From the NCBI GenBank assembly GCA_964370765.1, contig CAYJKW010000045.1:1-17332 (forward strand): DNA of 17,332 nt, read 5' to 3'. Source of the DNA: CAYJBH01 sp964370765. GTDB lineage: Bacteria > Bacillota > Clostridia > Oscillospirales > Ruminococcaceae. Below are positions 1 through 7,098 of this stretch, piece after piece (position 1 is the stretch's first letter; each line of letters opens with the position of its first letter). The translations under genes were made by a program, and so were the position numbers. Under the pieces are notes generated by a model. The model was not told where the DNA came from. It saw only the letters and a list, made by a program, of their open reading frames with translations, and ran no database searches.

Positions 1-373
1 ATATTTTAAAACCGACTATAGCCCGAAATATCTACAGGACGACCAAAAGGCTAAAATTTTGATAGAAAAGGCCCTTGATGATTTTATGGGGGATACCCCG
101 CAGCGATTGACTGCCGATTGGAAAAGCCATCTACCGCTGACAAATCTAATCACATTTTCCTTAGATGCAGGGCAAACTCACCTTGGCTGTGTTCACCGTG
201 GTGCCCCAATGCAAGATTTTATCGTGAGTGCCAACGAAGCCTCTTTAGGCTTAGAAACACACAGGCCGCTTAAAGGCGAATACCAGGTAGTGTTAAATGT
301 ACACTGTGTAATAACAGAACGTTGCGAGTATAAGCTCGAAGTATATGCAGGCGAGGAGGGCGAACATGTCTAG
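1..373 (+). CDS. C-terminal part of an Ig-like protein that accompanies PHP hydrolases (5' end outside window)
   Basis: The reading frame is open from base 2 to the TAG at 371-373, with no start signal in the window, so the gene begins upstream. A TTG at 59 is in frame but has no ribosome binding site and is not taken as the start. About 123 residues are visible. They include NLITFSLDAGQ, HRGAP and, near the end, KGEYQVVLNVHCVITERC followed by YKLEV. This pattern of short beta strands resembles the Ig-like segment that precedes the PHP domain in many CehA/McbA-family metallohydrolases. I know that resemblance from family sequences and could not search for it. The stop lies 8 bp inside the next gene, so the two are probably translationally coupled. 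Likely role: accessory or substrate-binding partner of the PHP enzyme. The family call is moderate and the function is inferred. Confidence 0.55.
   Translation, partial: YFKTDYSPKYLQDDQKAKILIEKALDDFMGDTPQRLTADWKSHLPLTNLITFSLDAGQTHLGCVHRGAPMQDFIVSANEASLGLETHRPLKGEYQVVLNVHCVITERCEYKLEVYAGEEGEHV
353..359 (+). promoter_or_regulatory. Ribosome binding site that sets the PHP hydrolase start
   Basis: GAGGAGG sits six bases before the ATG at 366. It favours that ATG over the in-frame ATG at 345, which lies upstream of this site and has no comparable motif before it. The site is inside the end of the preceding gene. Confidence 0.8.
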
Positions 374-1343
374 CTATAAAGCCTTTGAGATGCACTGCCA
401 CACCAATAACAGTGATGGTAAGATGACGGTAGAGGAGCTACTGGTTAATGCTTCTAGTGCAGGGTATGATGCCATAGCATTGACAGATCATAATTCAACA
501 GCCGGATATCGGGACCTTACACCGGAGCGGATTGCCGCAACAGTTCCCGTGATAAAAGGGATAGAATGGACAACATTTTTTGGCCATATGGTTGTGCTTG
601 GTTCCTCTAGCTTTGTAGATTGGCGTTTTGCCACTCCGGACAATATTGATGACTACATTGCGGCGATAAAACAGGCTGGTGGCACTACCGGTATAGCGCA
701 TCCCTTTGCTGTAGGAAGCCCGATGTGCACCGGCTGTAGGTGGAGATACCTTGTAAATAACTGGAATAATGTCGATTATATTGAGGTTTGGTCACGCTCA
801 CAACCTATGTTATCCCATTTCAATATTAGGGCGTTTAACATGTGGACAGAGTTGCTTAATCAAGGCTTTAGAATAGCCGCTTCCAGCGGCAGAGATTGGC
901 ACGATATGCCAAAATCGCCGGAAGATAGAAGGTTTGCAATAACCTATATTGGACTTAATAACGATACGATTGAAGGTGAGGATGTTTTAGCAGCCATAAA
1001 AGCCGGCAGGATGTATGTCACCTGTGGGCCGGTGCTAAAACTCGATATGGCTTGCAACAATAAAAAGATAGAGCTTGGTGATGAGATAAGCTGTAGCGAT
1101 ATGCTTAGTATCTGTGTTGGTGTTGAAGATAAAAAGCGCATCCCACTTTGGGACGACCTTGATGTAGTAACGAAGGATATTCGCATAGTTAACAACGGCA
1201 AAACGGTAGCAACACTAAGCCCTAACGATAATAGCCTGTCGATACAACTTTCGAAGGGTTGGGCACGTTTGGAATGGTATGGAAACTATTGTGGCAGAGC
1301 CGATGTTTTGCTAGGCTTTACAAGCCCGATATATATAGTTTAA
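366..1343 (+). CDS. PHP-domain metallohydrolase, CehA/McbA family
   Basis: A 325-residue predicted phosphoesterase of the PHP superfamily, which uses a two- or three-metal site to cleave phosphomonoesters or phosphodiesters. The metal ligands are all visible: H10-x-H12, D17, D41-H42, E67, H74, H112, E140 and the late D177-x-H179 motif (SGRDWHD). After about residue 215 a beta-rich tail follows, including a VYVTCGPVL-like stretch (MYVTCGPVL) typical of CehA-type proteins. There is no signal peptide or membrane segment, so it is cytoplasmic. The ATG at 366 is chosen for its GAGGAGG site. It overlaps the Ig-like gene by 8 bp and is followed 35 bp later by a GDPD-like gene, which suggests processing of phosphodiesters such as glycerophosphodiesters or cyclic phosphates. 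The exact substrate cannot be read from sequence. Confidence 0.88.
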   Translation: MSSYKAFEMHCHTNNSDGKMTVEELLVNASSAGYDAIALTDHNSTAGYRDLTPERIAATVPVIKGIEWTTFFGHMVVLGSSSFVDWRFATPDNIDDYIAAIKQAGGTTGIAHPFAVGSPMCTGCRWRYLVNNWNNVDYIEVWSRSQPMLSHFNIRAFNMWTELLNQGFRIAASSGRDWHDMPKSPEDRRFAITYIGLNNDTIEGEDVLAAIKAGRMYVTCGPVLKLDMACNNKKIELGDEISCSDMLSICVGVEDKKRIPLWDDLDVVTKDIRIVNNGKTVATLSPNDNSLSIQLSKGWARLEWYGNYCGRADVLLGFTSPIYIV

Positions 1344-1378
1344 ATTAAGGGAGCTTTGTCCCGAAGGAGGCCAAGATA

Positions 1379-2035
1379 ATGAAGCTAACAGCACACTCAG
1401 GATGCGACAATACGCCTGAAAACAGTATAGAGTTTGTAGAGTATGCAATAGCAAACAAAGCAGACGTGCTAGAGGTTGATGTTCGTTTTGTAAATGGGAA
1501 TCTATCGATAAGCCACGATGATACAACGCAGGATGCGCCGCTACTATGTGATGTGTTCGAGATTGTAGCGGCTCACGATTCGGTAAAGATAAACTGCGAT
1601 ATGAAACAGGATGATCTTGAACAGTGTGTGTATGAACTCGCAAAGAATTACCGGCTTTTTGGTAGGGTTATATATTCCGGCTACATAAACCCAAATAACA
1701 TTACCGATGAAATGAAAAAAATCGTTGAGGTGCATTTTAATATCGAGCAGGTGGTAGAAAATGCAAAAGAAAAGTATGAAACTATACCGAATTTTGATAT
1801 TACCTGTGCCTCCCTTATGATAGAGGCATGTAAAAAACATGGGTTTAATACTGTAAATGCAAACTATAAAATGGTAACAGCAAACCTTAAAAAAATGTTG
1901 GATAAAGAGAATATCGAGCTAAATTGTTGGACAGTTAATGATTTAGAGGTGGCAAAAAAGCTAATGTCGATGGGGGTACAGGGCCTGACCACCTGTTTTT
2001 TGCATGATATGAAGCTGTTAAAACAGATACCCTAA
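1379..2035 (+). CDS. Glycerophosphodiester phosphodiesterase-like protein
   Basis: A 218-residue TIM-barrel protein of the GDPD family, expected to hydrolyse a phosphodiester to an alcohol and a phosphomonoester with a metal-assisted His pair. The N-terminal AHSGCDNTPENS matches the family HRG...PEN motif, with the first catalytic His at residue 6 and the usual Arg replaced by Ser. LEVDVRF supplies the metal-binding Glu and Asp, and ISHDD the second His. CWTVND and MGVQGLTT match the conserved strands near the C-terminus. It is on the short side for the family (often about 240 residues or more), so loops that shape substrate choice are reduced. GGAGG lies 8 bases before the ATG. No signal peptide is seen, so it is cytoplasmic. 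It probably works with the PHP hydrolase in one operon. The Arg-to-Ser change next to the catalytic His leaves its activity and substrate open. Confidence 0.85.
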   Translation: MKLTAHSGCDNTPENSIEFVEYAIANKADVLEVDVRFVNGNLSISHDDTTQDAPLLCDVFEIVAAHDSVKINCDMKQDDLEQCVYELAKNYRLFGRVIYSGYINPNNITDEMKKIVEVHFNIEQVVENAKEKYETIPNFDITCASLMIEACKKHGFNTVNANYKMVTANLKKMLDKENIELNCWTVNDLEVAKKLMSMGVQGLTTCFLHDMKLLKQIP

Positions 2036-2084
2036 TATTCATAAAGACGTTGTTTGATTTCGAGGTATGCCGTAGATGTTACCC

Positions 2085-3020
2085 TTAAACACAAACCTTT
2101 AGCATCTTAGCAGAATTAATTTTAGATGTATAAAGATTGTAAAACTTTTCGTCGCTTAGCTTATCGATAAAACTTTGGCTTATTGCTGAATAATTATCAA
2201 TATTGTCCTCTACCTTTGTATCTGTTTCTTTATCTAAACAGACTATCATGTTGCCTTTAGACGAGTACATATTACAGAATGTCTGTGTGAAAATTTCACT
2301 CAAAATGATCTTTCCGATCTCCTCACTTATTTTTGTCCTGCATGCGAAATAAGAGGGGATTAAAATCACACCATCTTTTAATGTTGTTACAAAGGTGTTC
2401 ACCCCATCGGCACGCATAGCATACAGAAGTGGCACAACAGCCGTAGTGCTTTTGTTTGTTCGAACCGATTGAAAAGCACCTATAGGCATATCTTCAATGG
2501 CGGATTGATCGAGTAACTTTTCGGCCACAAAATCTGAATATTTTTCCAATGCGAGTTTGGTTATCGTTTTACCTGCCGAGTTATTTATCCCACCGAATGC
2601 AAAGCCTCCATGTTCAACTATTTCACTCAATGCTTTATTTTCGCAATGTGATAGGTCATTAGTGTAGCATACCATAGGTATAGCTAAAAGTGGCAGTAAT
2701 GTATCTTTTCGCCTCGTGTCTTCTACAATCTTAATTTTTTTTAAGGGGTGCCAGCTTTCTGACTTATGTAGTTCCCCAAGTTTGTTGTACAGCGCTTTAT
2801 GCTCAAACATCTCTAAATCCGCAGATACTACTATATCGGGCAATACACTGTTTTCCTGTGCTACATATTCCGACATGCGGTTTGCATACCCAAGCCCGAA
2901 ATATTCAACCCTAAGGTTGATGTTTTGCTTTATCAAGGCCTTTTGAACCTCCGAAATAACCCTTTTCTCCTCGTTGTGCAGTACACATATATGGCTCCAA
3001 TACATTAATACGTCTGTCAT
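2085..3020 (-). CDS. Cytosolic solute-binding-protein-like protein of unknown function
   Basis: A 311-residue protein resembling type II periplasmic binding proteins (the Fe3+/sulfate/molybdate-like group). Visible features are PDIVVSADLEMFE at 61-73, LLAIPMVCYTND at 111-122, and a second-lobe start FGGINNSAGKTITKLALEKY at 142-161. The N-terminus (MTDVLMYWSHICVLHNEEKR) has no hydrophobic signal segment and no lipobox, so it should stay in the cytoplasm, which is unusual for this fold. It is last in a three-gene operon and its start overlaps the ABC ATPase stop by 4 bp (ATGA), with AAGGAG upstream. No permease accompanies it. I infer that it binds a small anion, metal complex or cofactor precursor inside the cell and delivers it to the ATPase/GTPase pair. 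A regulatory or structural role is also possible. The fold call is moderate and the function unknown. Confidence 0.6.
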   Translation of the reverse strand: MTDVLMYWSHICVLHNEEKRVISEVQKALIKQNINLRVEYFGLGYANRMSEYVAQENSVLPDIVVSADLEMFEHKALYNKLGELHKSESWHPLKKIKIVEDTRRKDTLLPLLAIPMVCYTNDLSHCENKALSEIVEHGGFAFGGINNSAGKTITKLALEKYSDFVAEKLLDQSAIEDMPIGAFQSVRTNKSTTAVVPLLYAMRADGVNTFVTTLKDGVILIPSYFACRTKISEEIGKIILSEIFTQTFCNMYSSKGNMIVCLDKETDTKVEDNIDNYSAISQSFIDKLSDEKFYNLYTSKINSAKMLKVCV

Positions 3021-3754
3021 ACTATAAAATCTCCTTCTCTCAATAATGTCTGTCGGTTTAGCCCGATTATATATTCATCACTCATCTTTGTGTAAAGTTC
3101 TTTTTCCTGTTCTGTGCGAACAATGATTCTATCGATTCCACCATTTTTCATTACTATTCGTCTTTCTGCCATTAAAGCAGTATGCGGGTCATGCGTTACA
3201 ACGATTACAAGTTTTTCGCTGTTTACTAGTAAATCTAAGGCCTTGATTTTATCAATTCCGGCATTTTCGATCTCGTCAATCAGCACGATGGGACTGTCGC
3301 AAATCAGTGCAATATCGGCTATCATTAAGGCTCTTGTTTGACCACCACTAAGCAGATTTAAATTCATCTCACTCGAAATCGGCTCCTTGGTAATAAGATT
3401 TGCCGTGTTAAGTACCTTGCTTACATTACAGGCTTTGCCTCTGCACTCGCAATGCAAATTAACAAATTCACCTACCGTTGTATCCAACATAAATCTCATG
3501 TTTTGCCCAAGATGGGCTATTATCCCGTATTCTAGTTCCCTATAATGCTTATAGCCTTTTCCGTTAATTAACACCTTTCTCCTAGAAACGGAGTTTTTAT
3601 CAACCACCTGTTCTATATCTTTAATTAATCGACTTTTGCCGGAACCTGTATTACCTACAATACTGATTAGCGAGCCGGTAAAAAACGTTATTTTGTCAAA
3701 TGTTTCAATTTCACCCGTCTTGCTATATCCCGGAAATATAGTCACACTGTTCAT
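3017..3754 (-). CDS. Soluble ABC-type ATPase without a permease
   Basis: A 245-residue ABC ATPase with the full nucleotide-binding set: Walker A GNTGSGKS at 34-41, Q-loop Gln in HLGQNM near 84, signature LSGGQ at 135-139, Walker B IVLIDE at 156-161 with catalytic E161, and switch His in VVTHD at 188. An HCECRGKAC cluster at 101-109 puts three cysteines between the Q-loop and the signature, an uncommon place for them. The next gene is binding-protein-like and the previous one a CobW/UreG-like GTPase. No membrane protein is encoded on this strand nearby. The start is supported by AAAGGTGA overlapping the stop of the GTPase gene. Known soluble ABC proteins act as remodelling or activation ATPases (for example component A2 of methyl-coenzyme M reductase activation), so a metalloenzyme-activation role is plausible. 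Use of an unlinked permease cannot be excluded. Confidence 0.75.
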   Translation of the reverse strand: MNSVTIFPGYSKTGEIETFDKITFFTGSLISIVGNTGSGKSRLIKDIEQVVDKNSVSRRKVLINGKGYKHYRELEYGIIAHLGQNMRFMLDTTVGEFVNLHCECRGKACNVSKVLNTANLITKEPISSEMNLNLLSGGQTRALMIADIALICDSPIVLIDEIENAGIDKIKALDLLVNSEKLVIVVTHDPHTALMAERRIVMKNGGIDRIIVRTEQEKELYTKMSDEYIIGLNRQTLLREGDFIV

Positions 3755-3757
3755 AAG

Positions 3758-4450
3758 TCACCTTTGAAAATCTATCTTAGTTACTACACCTTGCTGGTAA
3801 TCATTCCCTACCCTACATTCGCCTACACAATAGGAGCACACGCCCATGGGCATGGTATGACGTAATACATCGCCCTCAAATGTATCTTGTATTTCGGTAG
3901 TCGTTAGAAAGTAGGCGAGGTTTTCTACTCCATAGCCGGCTAAAGTGTCCACTGCAAAAACCTTTGCTCGGCTGTTTAGGCTACGCAGCTTCCATAAAAA
4001 TATCTCTCTTTCGGCCTGTGAAACCATGTCAATCTTGGTTACCACTATAAAGTCAGCGCATAATAGCATAGGACCAAGACTTTGTGGAGCTTTTGTACTG
4101 CTGGTACAGTCCACGACACATCCCGAAATCATCTTCTGTGTTGCCGGTGAGCATCGGTGGCAAAGCCCCGCTGTTTCGATTAGAAGTGTATCACAGGACT
4201 GTTCGCTACACCAATTCCATAACTCGTATAGATTAGAAACCATAAAGTGATCAGGACAGGTATCACCGCTAACCCCTAATACATAAGGTACACTTATCTG
4301 ACCTTTATCGATAATCTCGTTGTTATCGTAACAATCAATCTTACACACAGCCGGATTCAACCTGCTTTGCGTAAGAGGCGGGATTAACCACCTTATTACC
4401 GATGTTTTTCCAACGGCTGAAGCGCCGGACAATAGAATGATTTTATTCAT
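3758..4450 (-). CDS. Cysteine-rich GTPase of the CobW/HypB/UreG type (putative metallochaperone)
   Basis: A 230-residue SIMIBI-class P-loop protein. Walker A is GASAVGKT at 9-16, the switch/Walker B region is LLIETAG at 89-95, and the guanine-specificity motif TKID is at 138-141. These fit the nickel, cobalt and zinc metallochaperone GTPases (CobW, HypB, UreG). Thirteen cysteines are present. A pair follows the ETAG switch directly (C97-x-x-C100), and the C-terminus has C205-x-x-C208-x-x-x-C212, both good metal-binding candidates. It lacks the long C-terminal domain of COG0523/CobW proteins. It is the first gene of a - strand operon and 3 bp separate it from the ABC ATPase gene. No good Shine-Dalgarno site precedes the ATG, so the start is less certain than the neighbours'. 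Likely role: GTP-driven delivery of a metal or metal cofactor. The metal and client are unknown. Confidence 0.75.
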   Translation of the reverse strand: MNKIILLSGASAVGKTSVIRWLIPPLTQSRLNPAVCKIDCYDNNEIIDKGQISVPYVLGVSGDTCPDHFMVSNLYELWNWCSEQSCDTLLIETAGLCHRCSPATQKMISGCVVDCTSSTKAPQSLGPMLLCADFIVVTKIDMVSQAEREIFLWKLRSLNSRAKVFAVDTLAGYGVENLAYFLTTTEIQDTFEGDVLRHTMPMGVCSYCVGECRVGNDYQQGVVTKIDFQR

Positions 4451-4485
4451 ATTAAACCATGTTGTTTTTAAGTTAGTTATAGCTT

Positions 4486-4491
4486 ACTATA
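4486..4491 (-). promoter_or_regulatory. Possible -10 element for the GTPase operon
   Basis: Read on the - strand this is TATAGT, about 36 bases before the GTPase start codon. The matching -35 position would fall on the palindrome at 4508-4523 and has only a weak match, as expected for a promoter that needs an activator. This is a guess from spacing and composition. Confidence 0.3.
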
Positions 4492-4507
4492 TTTTTTTTG
4501 CTATGTA

Positions 4508-4523
4508 AGTCTTAAATAAGACT
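4508..4523. promoter_or_regulatory. Palindromic operator candidate (AGTCTTA-AA-TAAGACT)
   Basis: A perfect 7-bp inverted repeat with a 2-bp centre, 16 bp in total. That is the size and symmetry expected for a dimeric Crp/Fnr-family regulator, though the half-site differs from the classical Fnr (TTGAT) and Crp (TGTGA) sites. It lies in the divergent control region, 13 bp upstream of the -35 of the regulator promoter and close to the -35 zone of the opposite operon. The regulator encoded next to it is the natural ligand. That link is inferred from position only. Confidence 0.5.
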
Positions 4524-4536
4524 AAAAACATTTTTC

Positions 4537-4564
4537 TTGACAAGGATATTATTTCTGATATAAT
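4537..4564 (+). promoter_or_regulatory. Near-consensus promoter of the Crp/Fnr-importer operon
   Basis: TTGACA at 4537-4542 and TATAAT at 4559-4564 are separated by 16 bp, with an extended -10 TG at 4556-4557. Both hexamers are perfect housekeeping-sigma matches. Transcription would begin near 4571, at the edge of the inverted repeat AGTTAG-N6-CTAACT (4571-4588). That repeat could be a second operator or a small 5' hairpin in the leader. Confidence 0.75.
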
Positions 4565-4570
4565 AACAAT

Positions 4571-4588
4571 AGTTAGCTTTATCTAACT
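4571..4588. repeat. Inverted repeat in the leader of the regulator gene
   Basis: AGTTAG at 4571-4576 and CTAACT at 4583-4588 form a perfect 6-bp inverted repeat around a 6-bp spacer, directly over the predicted transcription start. AGTTAG also occurs at 4471-4476 near the opposite promoter. It could be an autorepression site for the regulator. The repeat is short, so the evidence is weak. Confidence 0.35.
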
Positions 4589-4607
4589 CGTTAAAACAGG
4601 TAATACA

Positions 4608-5255
4608 ATGGGTGACGTAACAAAAATCATTTTAAATACACTAAAAAGTTCTGAGCTTTTTAAAGGCATCACTATACCATCCAATAATGTGAGCTTTCAA
4701 TCAATAAAAAAAGGTCAAATATTAGACAATATCTGCGATAATTCAATTGTTTTAATTGCAGAAGGTCAGGTTGATGTCTATAGTACTTCGATTACCGGCG
4801 ATGAAATATATCTTTCAACATTGTATGTTGGAGACTGTGTTGGCATAAATAATATTTTCGCCACAAGCAATGTAAAGACCGGTATATTTTGCGGAACAGA
4901 TGTAAAAATAATCTCAATATCAAAAATTTTTTTAATTGAATTAATGCAAAATGACTTTGAGCTAGTGACAAGGTTTTTAACAATTTATAATAAAAAAATA
5001 CAGTTTTTACTAGATAGGATAGAAAACCTTACTATTCAATCTGCAAGAGTAAAGCTGATAGTGTATCTACTGAAAAATCAACATGATTGCCGAATAAAAC
5101 TTGTAAACAGAGAAAAAATAGCAAGTTATCTCGGCATAAGCAGAGCTACTCTTTTTCGTGAAATTTCATTTCTGAAAAAGTGCAATGCTATAAAGACCGA
5201 CAAAAGGTTTTTATATATAGAAAATGTTACAGAATTAAAGAAACATCTGTACTAA
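4608..5255 (+). CDS. Crp/Fnr-family transcriptional regulator
   Basis: A 215-residue regulator with an N-terminal cyclic-nucleotide-type beta barrel (about 25-110; for example IVLIAEGQVDVYS and YLSTLYVGDCVGINN), a long dimerisation helix (about 112-145) and a C-terminal winged helix-turn-helix (NREKIASYLGISRATLFREI near 167-186). Five cysteines are scattered (43, 77, 95, 161, 192) and do not form the N-terminal cluster of Fnr, so an Fnr-type iron-sulfur sensor is unlikely. The effector is unknown. It is the first gene of the importer operon, 15 bp before the binding-protein gene, and faces the GTPase operon, so it probably controls both. A weak ACAGG precedes the ATG, and a near-consensus promoter lies upstream. 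Confidence 0.88.
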   Translation: MGDVTKIILNTLKSSELFKGITIPSNNVSFQSIKKGQILDNICDNSIVLIAEGQVDVYSTSITGDEIYLSTLYVGDCVGINNIFATSNVKTGIFCGTDVKIISISKIFLIELMQNDFELVTRFLTIYNKKIQFLLDRIENLTIQSARVKLIVYLLKNQHDCRIKLVNREKIASYLGISRATLFREISFLKKCNAIKTDKRFLYIENVTELKKHLY

Positions 5256-5270
5256 CAAAGGAGAATATGA

Positions 5271-6329
5271 ATGAAAAAGATTTTAAGCTTAGTACTTGCT
5301 TGCGTAATGGGTGGTTTTGCCCTTACATCTTGTTCGTCGGCACCGGTTGAAAGTGAAACACCACCGGCTTCGGAATCACAAGCAACAGCGGAGGAGATTC
5401 CGGTTGAAGAGGAACCGACCGAAGAAGTAGTAGCTGATCCTGTTGATATTTCGGTTGTTGCTTTGAGCGGACCTACATCAATGGGAATGGTACATTTTAT
5501 GAACGGTGTCGACAATGGCGACATAACCACAAATAACTATAGCTTTGCTATCGAGTCGGCAATTGATGTAGTTAACACAAAGGTAGCAACCGGTGAGGTT
5601 GATATTGCGGCTGTTCCGGCAAATGTATCAAGCGTACTATATAACAATACCGAGGGAAAACTTCAGGTTCTGGCAATCAATACGCTCGGAGTTCTTTATA
5701 TTGTTGAAAATGGCGAAACTGTCCAATCAATAGAGGATCTAAAAGGAAAGACAATCTATGCTGCCGGCAGTGGAGCTACTCCTGAATATGCGCTAAATAA
5801 AATTTTAGAAGCAAACGGGCTTACCGATGATGTCACAGTAGAGTGGAAAACAGAACAAGCAGAGGTTGTTGCCGCTATCGCAGCTGAAGAAAATGCAATA
5901 GCAATGTTACCACAGCCCTTTGCAACCACCGCATTAACTTCAAACGAAAATCTTCGTGTTGCATTAAACCTAACCGAAATTTGGGATAATTCCGAAATCG
6001 ACGGAACTTTAATAACCGGTGTAGTCGTTGCAAACAAGGAATTTGTTGAGCAAAATCCTGCCGCAATCGAGGACTTCATGACACATTACGAGACCTCTGT
6101 TAACTATATCAATGAAAATGTTGAAGATGGTGCTGCATTAGTGGTGCAGTATGGAATTTTACCTGCTGAGCCTGTTGCTGTTGCTGCAATCCCTCACTGT
6201 AACATTAACTTTATCTATGGTGACGAAATGAAAACATTGCTATCCGGATATCTTCAGGTTCTTTTTGATCAAAATCCTGCCTCGGTAGGCGGAGCATTGC
6301 CGGACGATGCGTACTACTATGCACGATAA
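5271..6329 (+). CDS. Substrate-binding lipoprotein of a NitT/TauT-type ABC importer
   Basis: A 352-residue lipoprotein. The N-terminus is a lipoprotein signal peptide ending in the lipobox LTSC, with the lipidated Cys at residue 21. A Glu/Pro-rich flexible linker follows (about 24-60), then a two-lobed binding protein of the SsuA/TauA/NMT1 class. Supporting motifs are VATGEVDIAAVPANVSSVLY, SIEDLKGKTIYAAGSGATPEY and VVVANKEFVEQNPAAIEDF. This class binds nitrate, sulfonates, taurine, thiamine precursors and other small ligands, and the ligand here cannot be assigned. AAAGGAG with 7-bp spacing supports the ATG at 5271 over an out-of-frame ATG at 5267. The gene follows the regulator by 15 bp and overlaps the permease gene. 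Confidence 0.88.
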   Translation: MKKILSLVLACVMGGFALTSCSSAPVESETPPASESQATAEEIPVEEEPTEEVVADPVDISVVALSGPTSMGMVHFMNGVDNGDITTNNYSFAIESAIDVVNTKVATGEVDIAAVPANVSSVLYNNTEGKLQVLAINTLGVLYIVENGETVQSIEDLKGKTIYAAGSGATPEYALNKILEANGLTDDVTVEWKTEQAEVVAAIAAEENAIAMLPQPFATTALTSNENLRVALNLTEIWDNSEIDGTLITGVVVANKEFVEQNPAAIEDFMTHYETSVNYINENVEDGAALVVQYGILPAEPVAVAAIPHCNINFIYGDEMKTLLSGYLQVLFDQNPASVGGALPDDAYYYAR

Positions 6330-7098
6330 CGGAAAAAACAACTCTCATAACAATAAAATGCCACTATGGGTTATCCTTTTATGGATAGCCCTTTGGCAGT
6401 TTTTAAGTATGATTATAGATAGCCAAATTCTGCTTGCATCCCCTGCATCTGTACTGGAAGAGCTTTTTTATTTAGCACAGGATATTGAGTTCTATCAGTC
6501 AATATTATTATCGCTTTTAAAGATAAGTGTTGGTTTTATTTTGGGCGTTGTTATCGGAACATTGTTTGCTATAATTTCCTCTAAAAATATTGTATTTAAA
6601 CAATTAATCAGTCCATTAATCCTGTTCTGTAAGTCGGTACCGGTAGCATCGTTTATTATTGTCGTGTTAATTTGGGTTTCGAACAATAATATCTCTATAT
6701 TTGTCAGCTTTATTATGGTTTTGCCTATAGTTTACACTAACATATTTAGTGGAATAAATAATTTTGACAAACGTTTAAATGAGATGGCCGATCTTTTTAG
6801 CATAACAAGAAAAACAAGATTACGGTATATATTGTTGCCACAGATACTTCCTCTTTTTCAATCTGCATGCCTTGTGGGTCTTGGGATGAGTTTTAAGGCA
6901 GGAATTGCGGCGGAGGTTTTAGGTGTTGCCGACCTATCTATCGGGGGTAATCTATATCAGGCTAAGATATTTATCGACACACCTAATGTGTTTGCATGGA
7001 CAGCGGTAATACTTTTGGTAAGTTACTTGTTTGAAAAAGGCTTTATAAAGCTTATTAATACGACAATAAAAGCCCTTGAAGGTGTAAAGCTGAAATGA
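6307..7098 (+). CDS. ABC importer permease (NitT/TauT type)
   Basis: A 263-residue inner-membrane permease of the SsuC/TauC class. About six hydrophobic helices are visible, starting with PLWVILLWIALWQFLSMIID near 19-38. The cytoplasmic coupling loop resembles the EAA motif (residues 159-180, starting EMADLFSITRKTRLRYILLP), followed by the conserved GLGMSFKAGIAAEVLG. The longest start (6307) overlaps the binding-protein gene by 23 bp. ATGs at 6319 and 6358 are alternatives, and GGCGGAG about 12 bases before 6307 gives that start weak support. Its stop overlaps the ATPase start by 4 bp (ATGA). It forms the pathway for the ligand captured by the lipoprotein. Confidence 0.88.
   Translation: MRTTMHDNGKNNSHNNKMPLWVILLWIALWQFLSMIIDSQILLASPASVLEELFYLAQDIEFYQSILLSLLKISVGFILGVVIGTLFAIISSKNIVFKQLISPLILFCKSVPVASFIIVVLIWVSNNNISIFVSFIMVLPIVYTNIFSGINNFDKRLNEMADLFSITRKTRLRYILLPQILPLFQSACLVGLGMSFKAGIAAEVLGVADLSIGGNLYQAKIFIDTPNVFAWTAVILLVSYLFEKGFIKLINTTIKALEGVKLK

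Noticed and set aside
59..61. TTG as start of the first gene
   Set aside because: The frame is open to base 2, and no ribosome binding site precedes the TTG.
345..365. Upstream ATG as start of the PHP hydrolase
   Set aside because: The strong GAGGAGG site lies after this ATG and correctly spaces the ATG at 366.
1349..1362. Small hairpin GGGA...TCCC between the PHP and GDPD genes
   Set aside because: The stem is only 4 bp with no U-tract. It is too weak to call a regulatory structure.
2036..2084. Terminator between the convergent GDPD and binding-protein-like genes
   Set aside because: I see no stem with a U-tract in these 49 bases.
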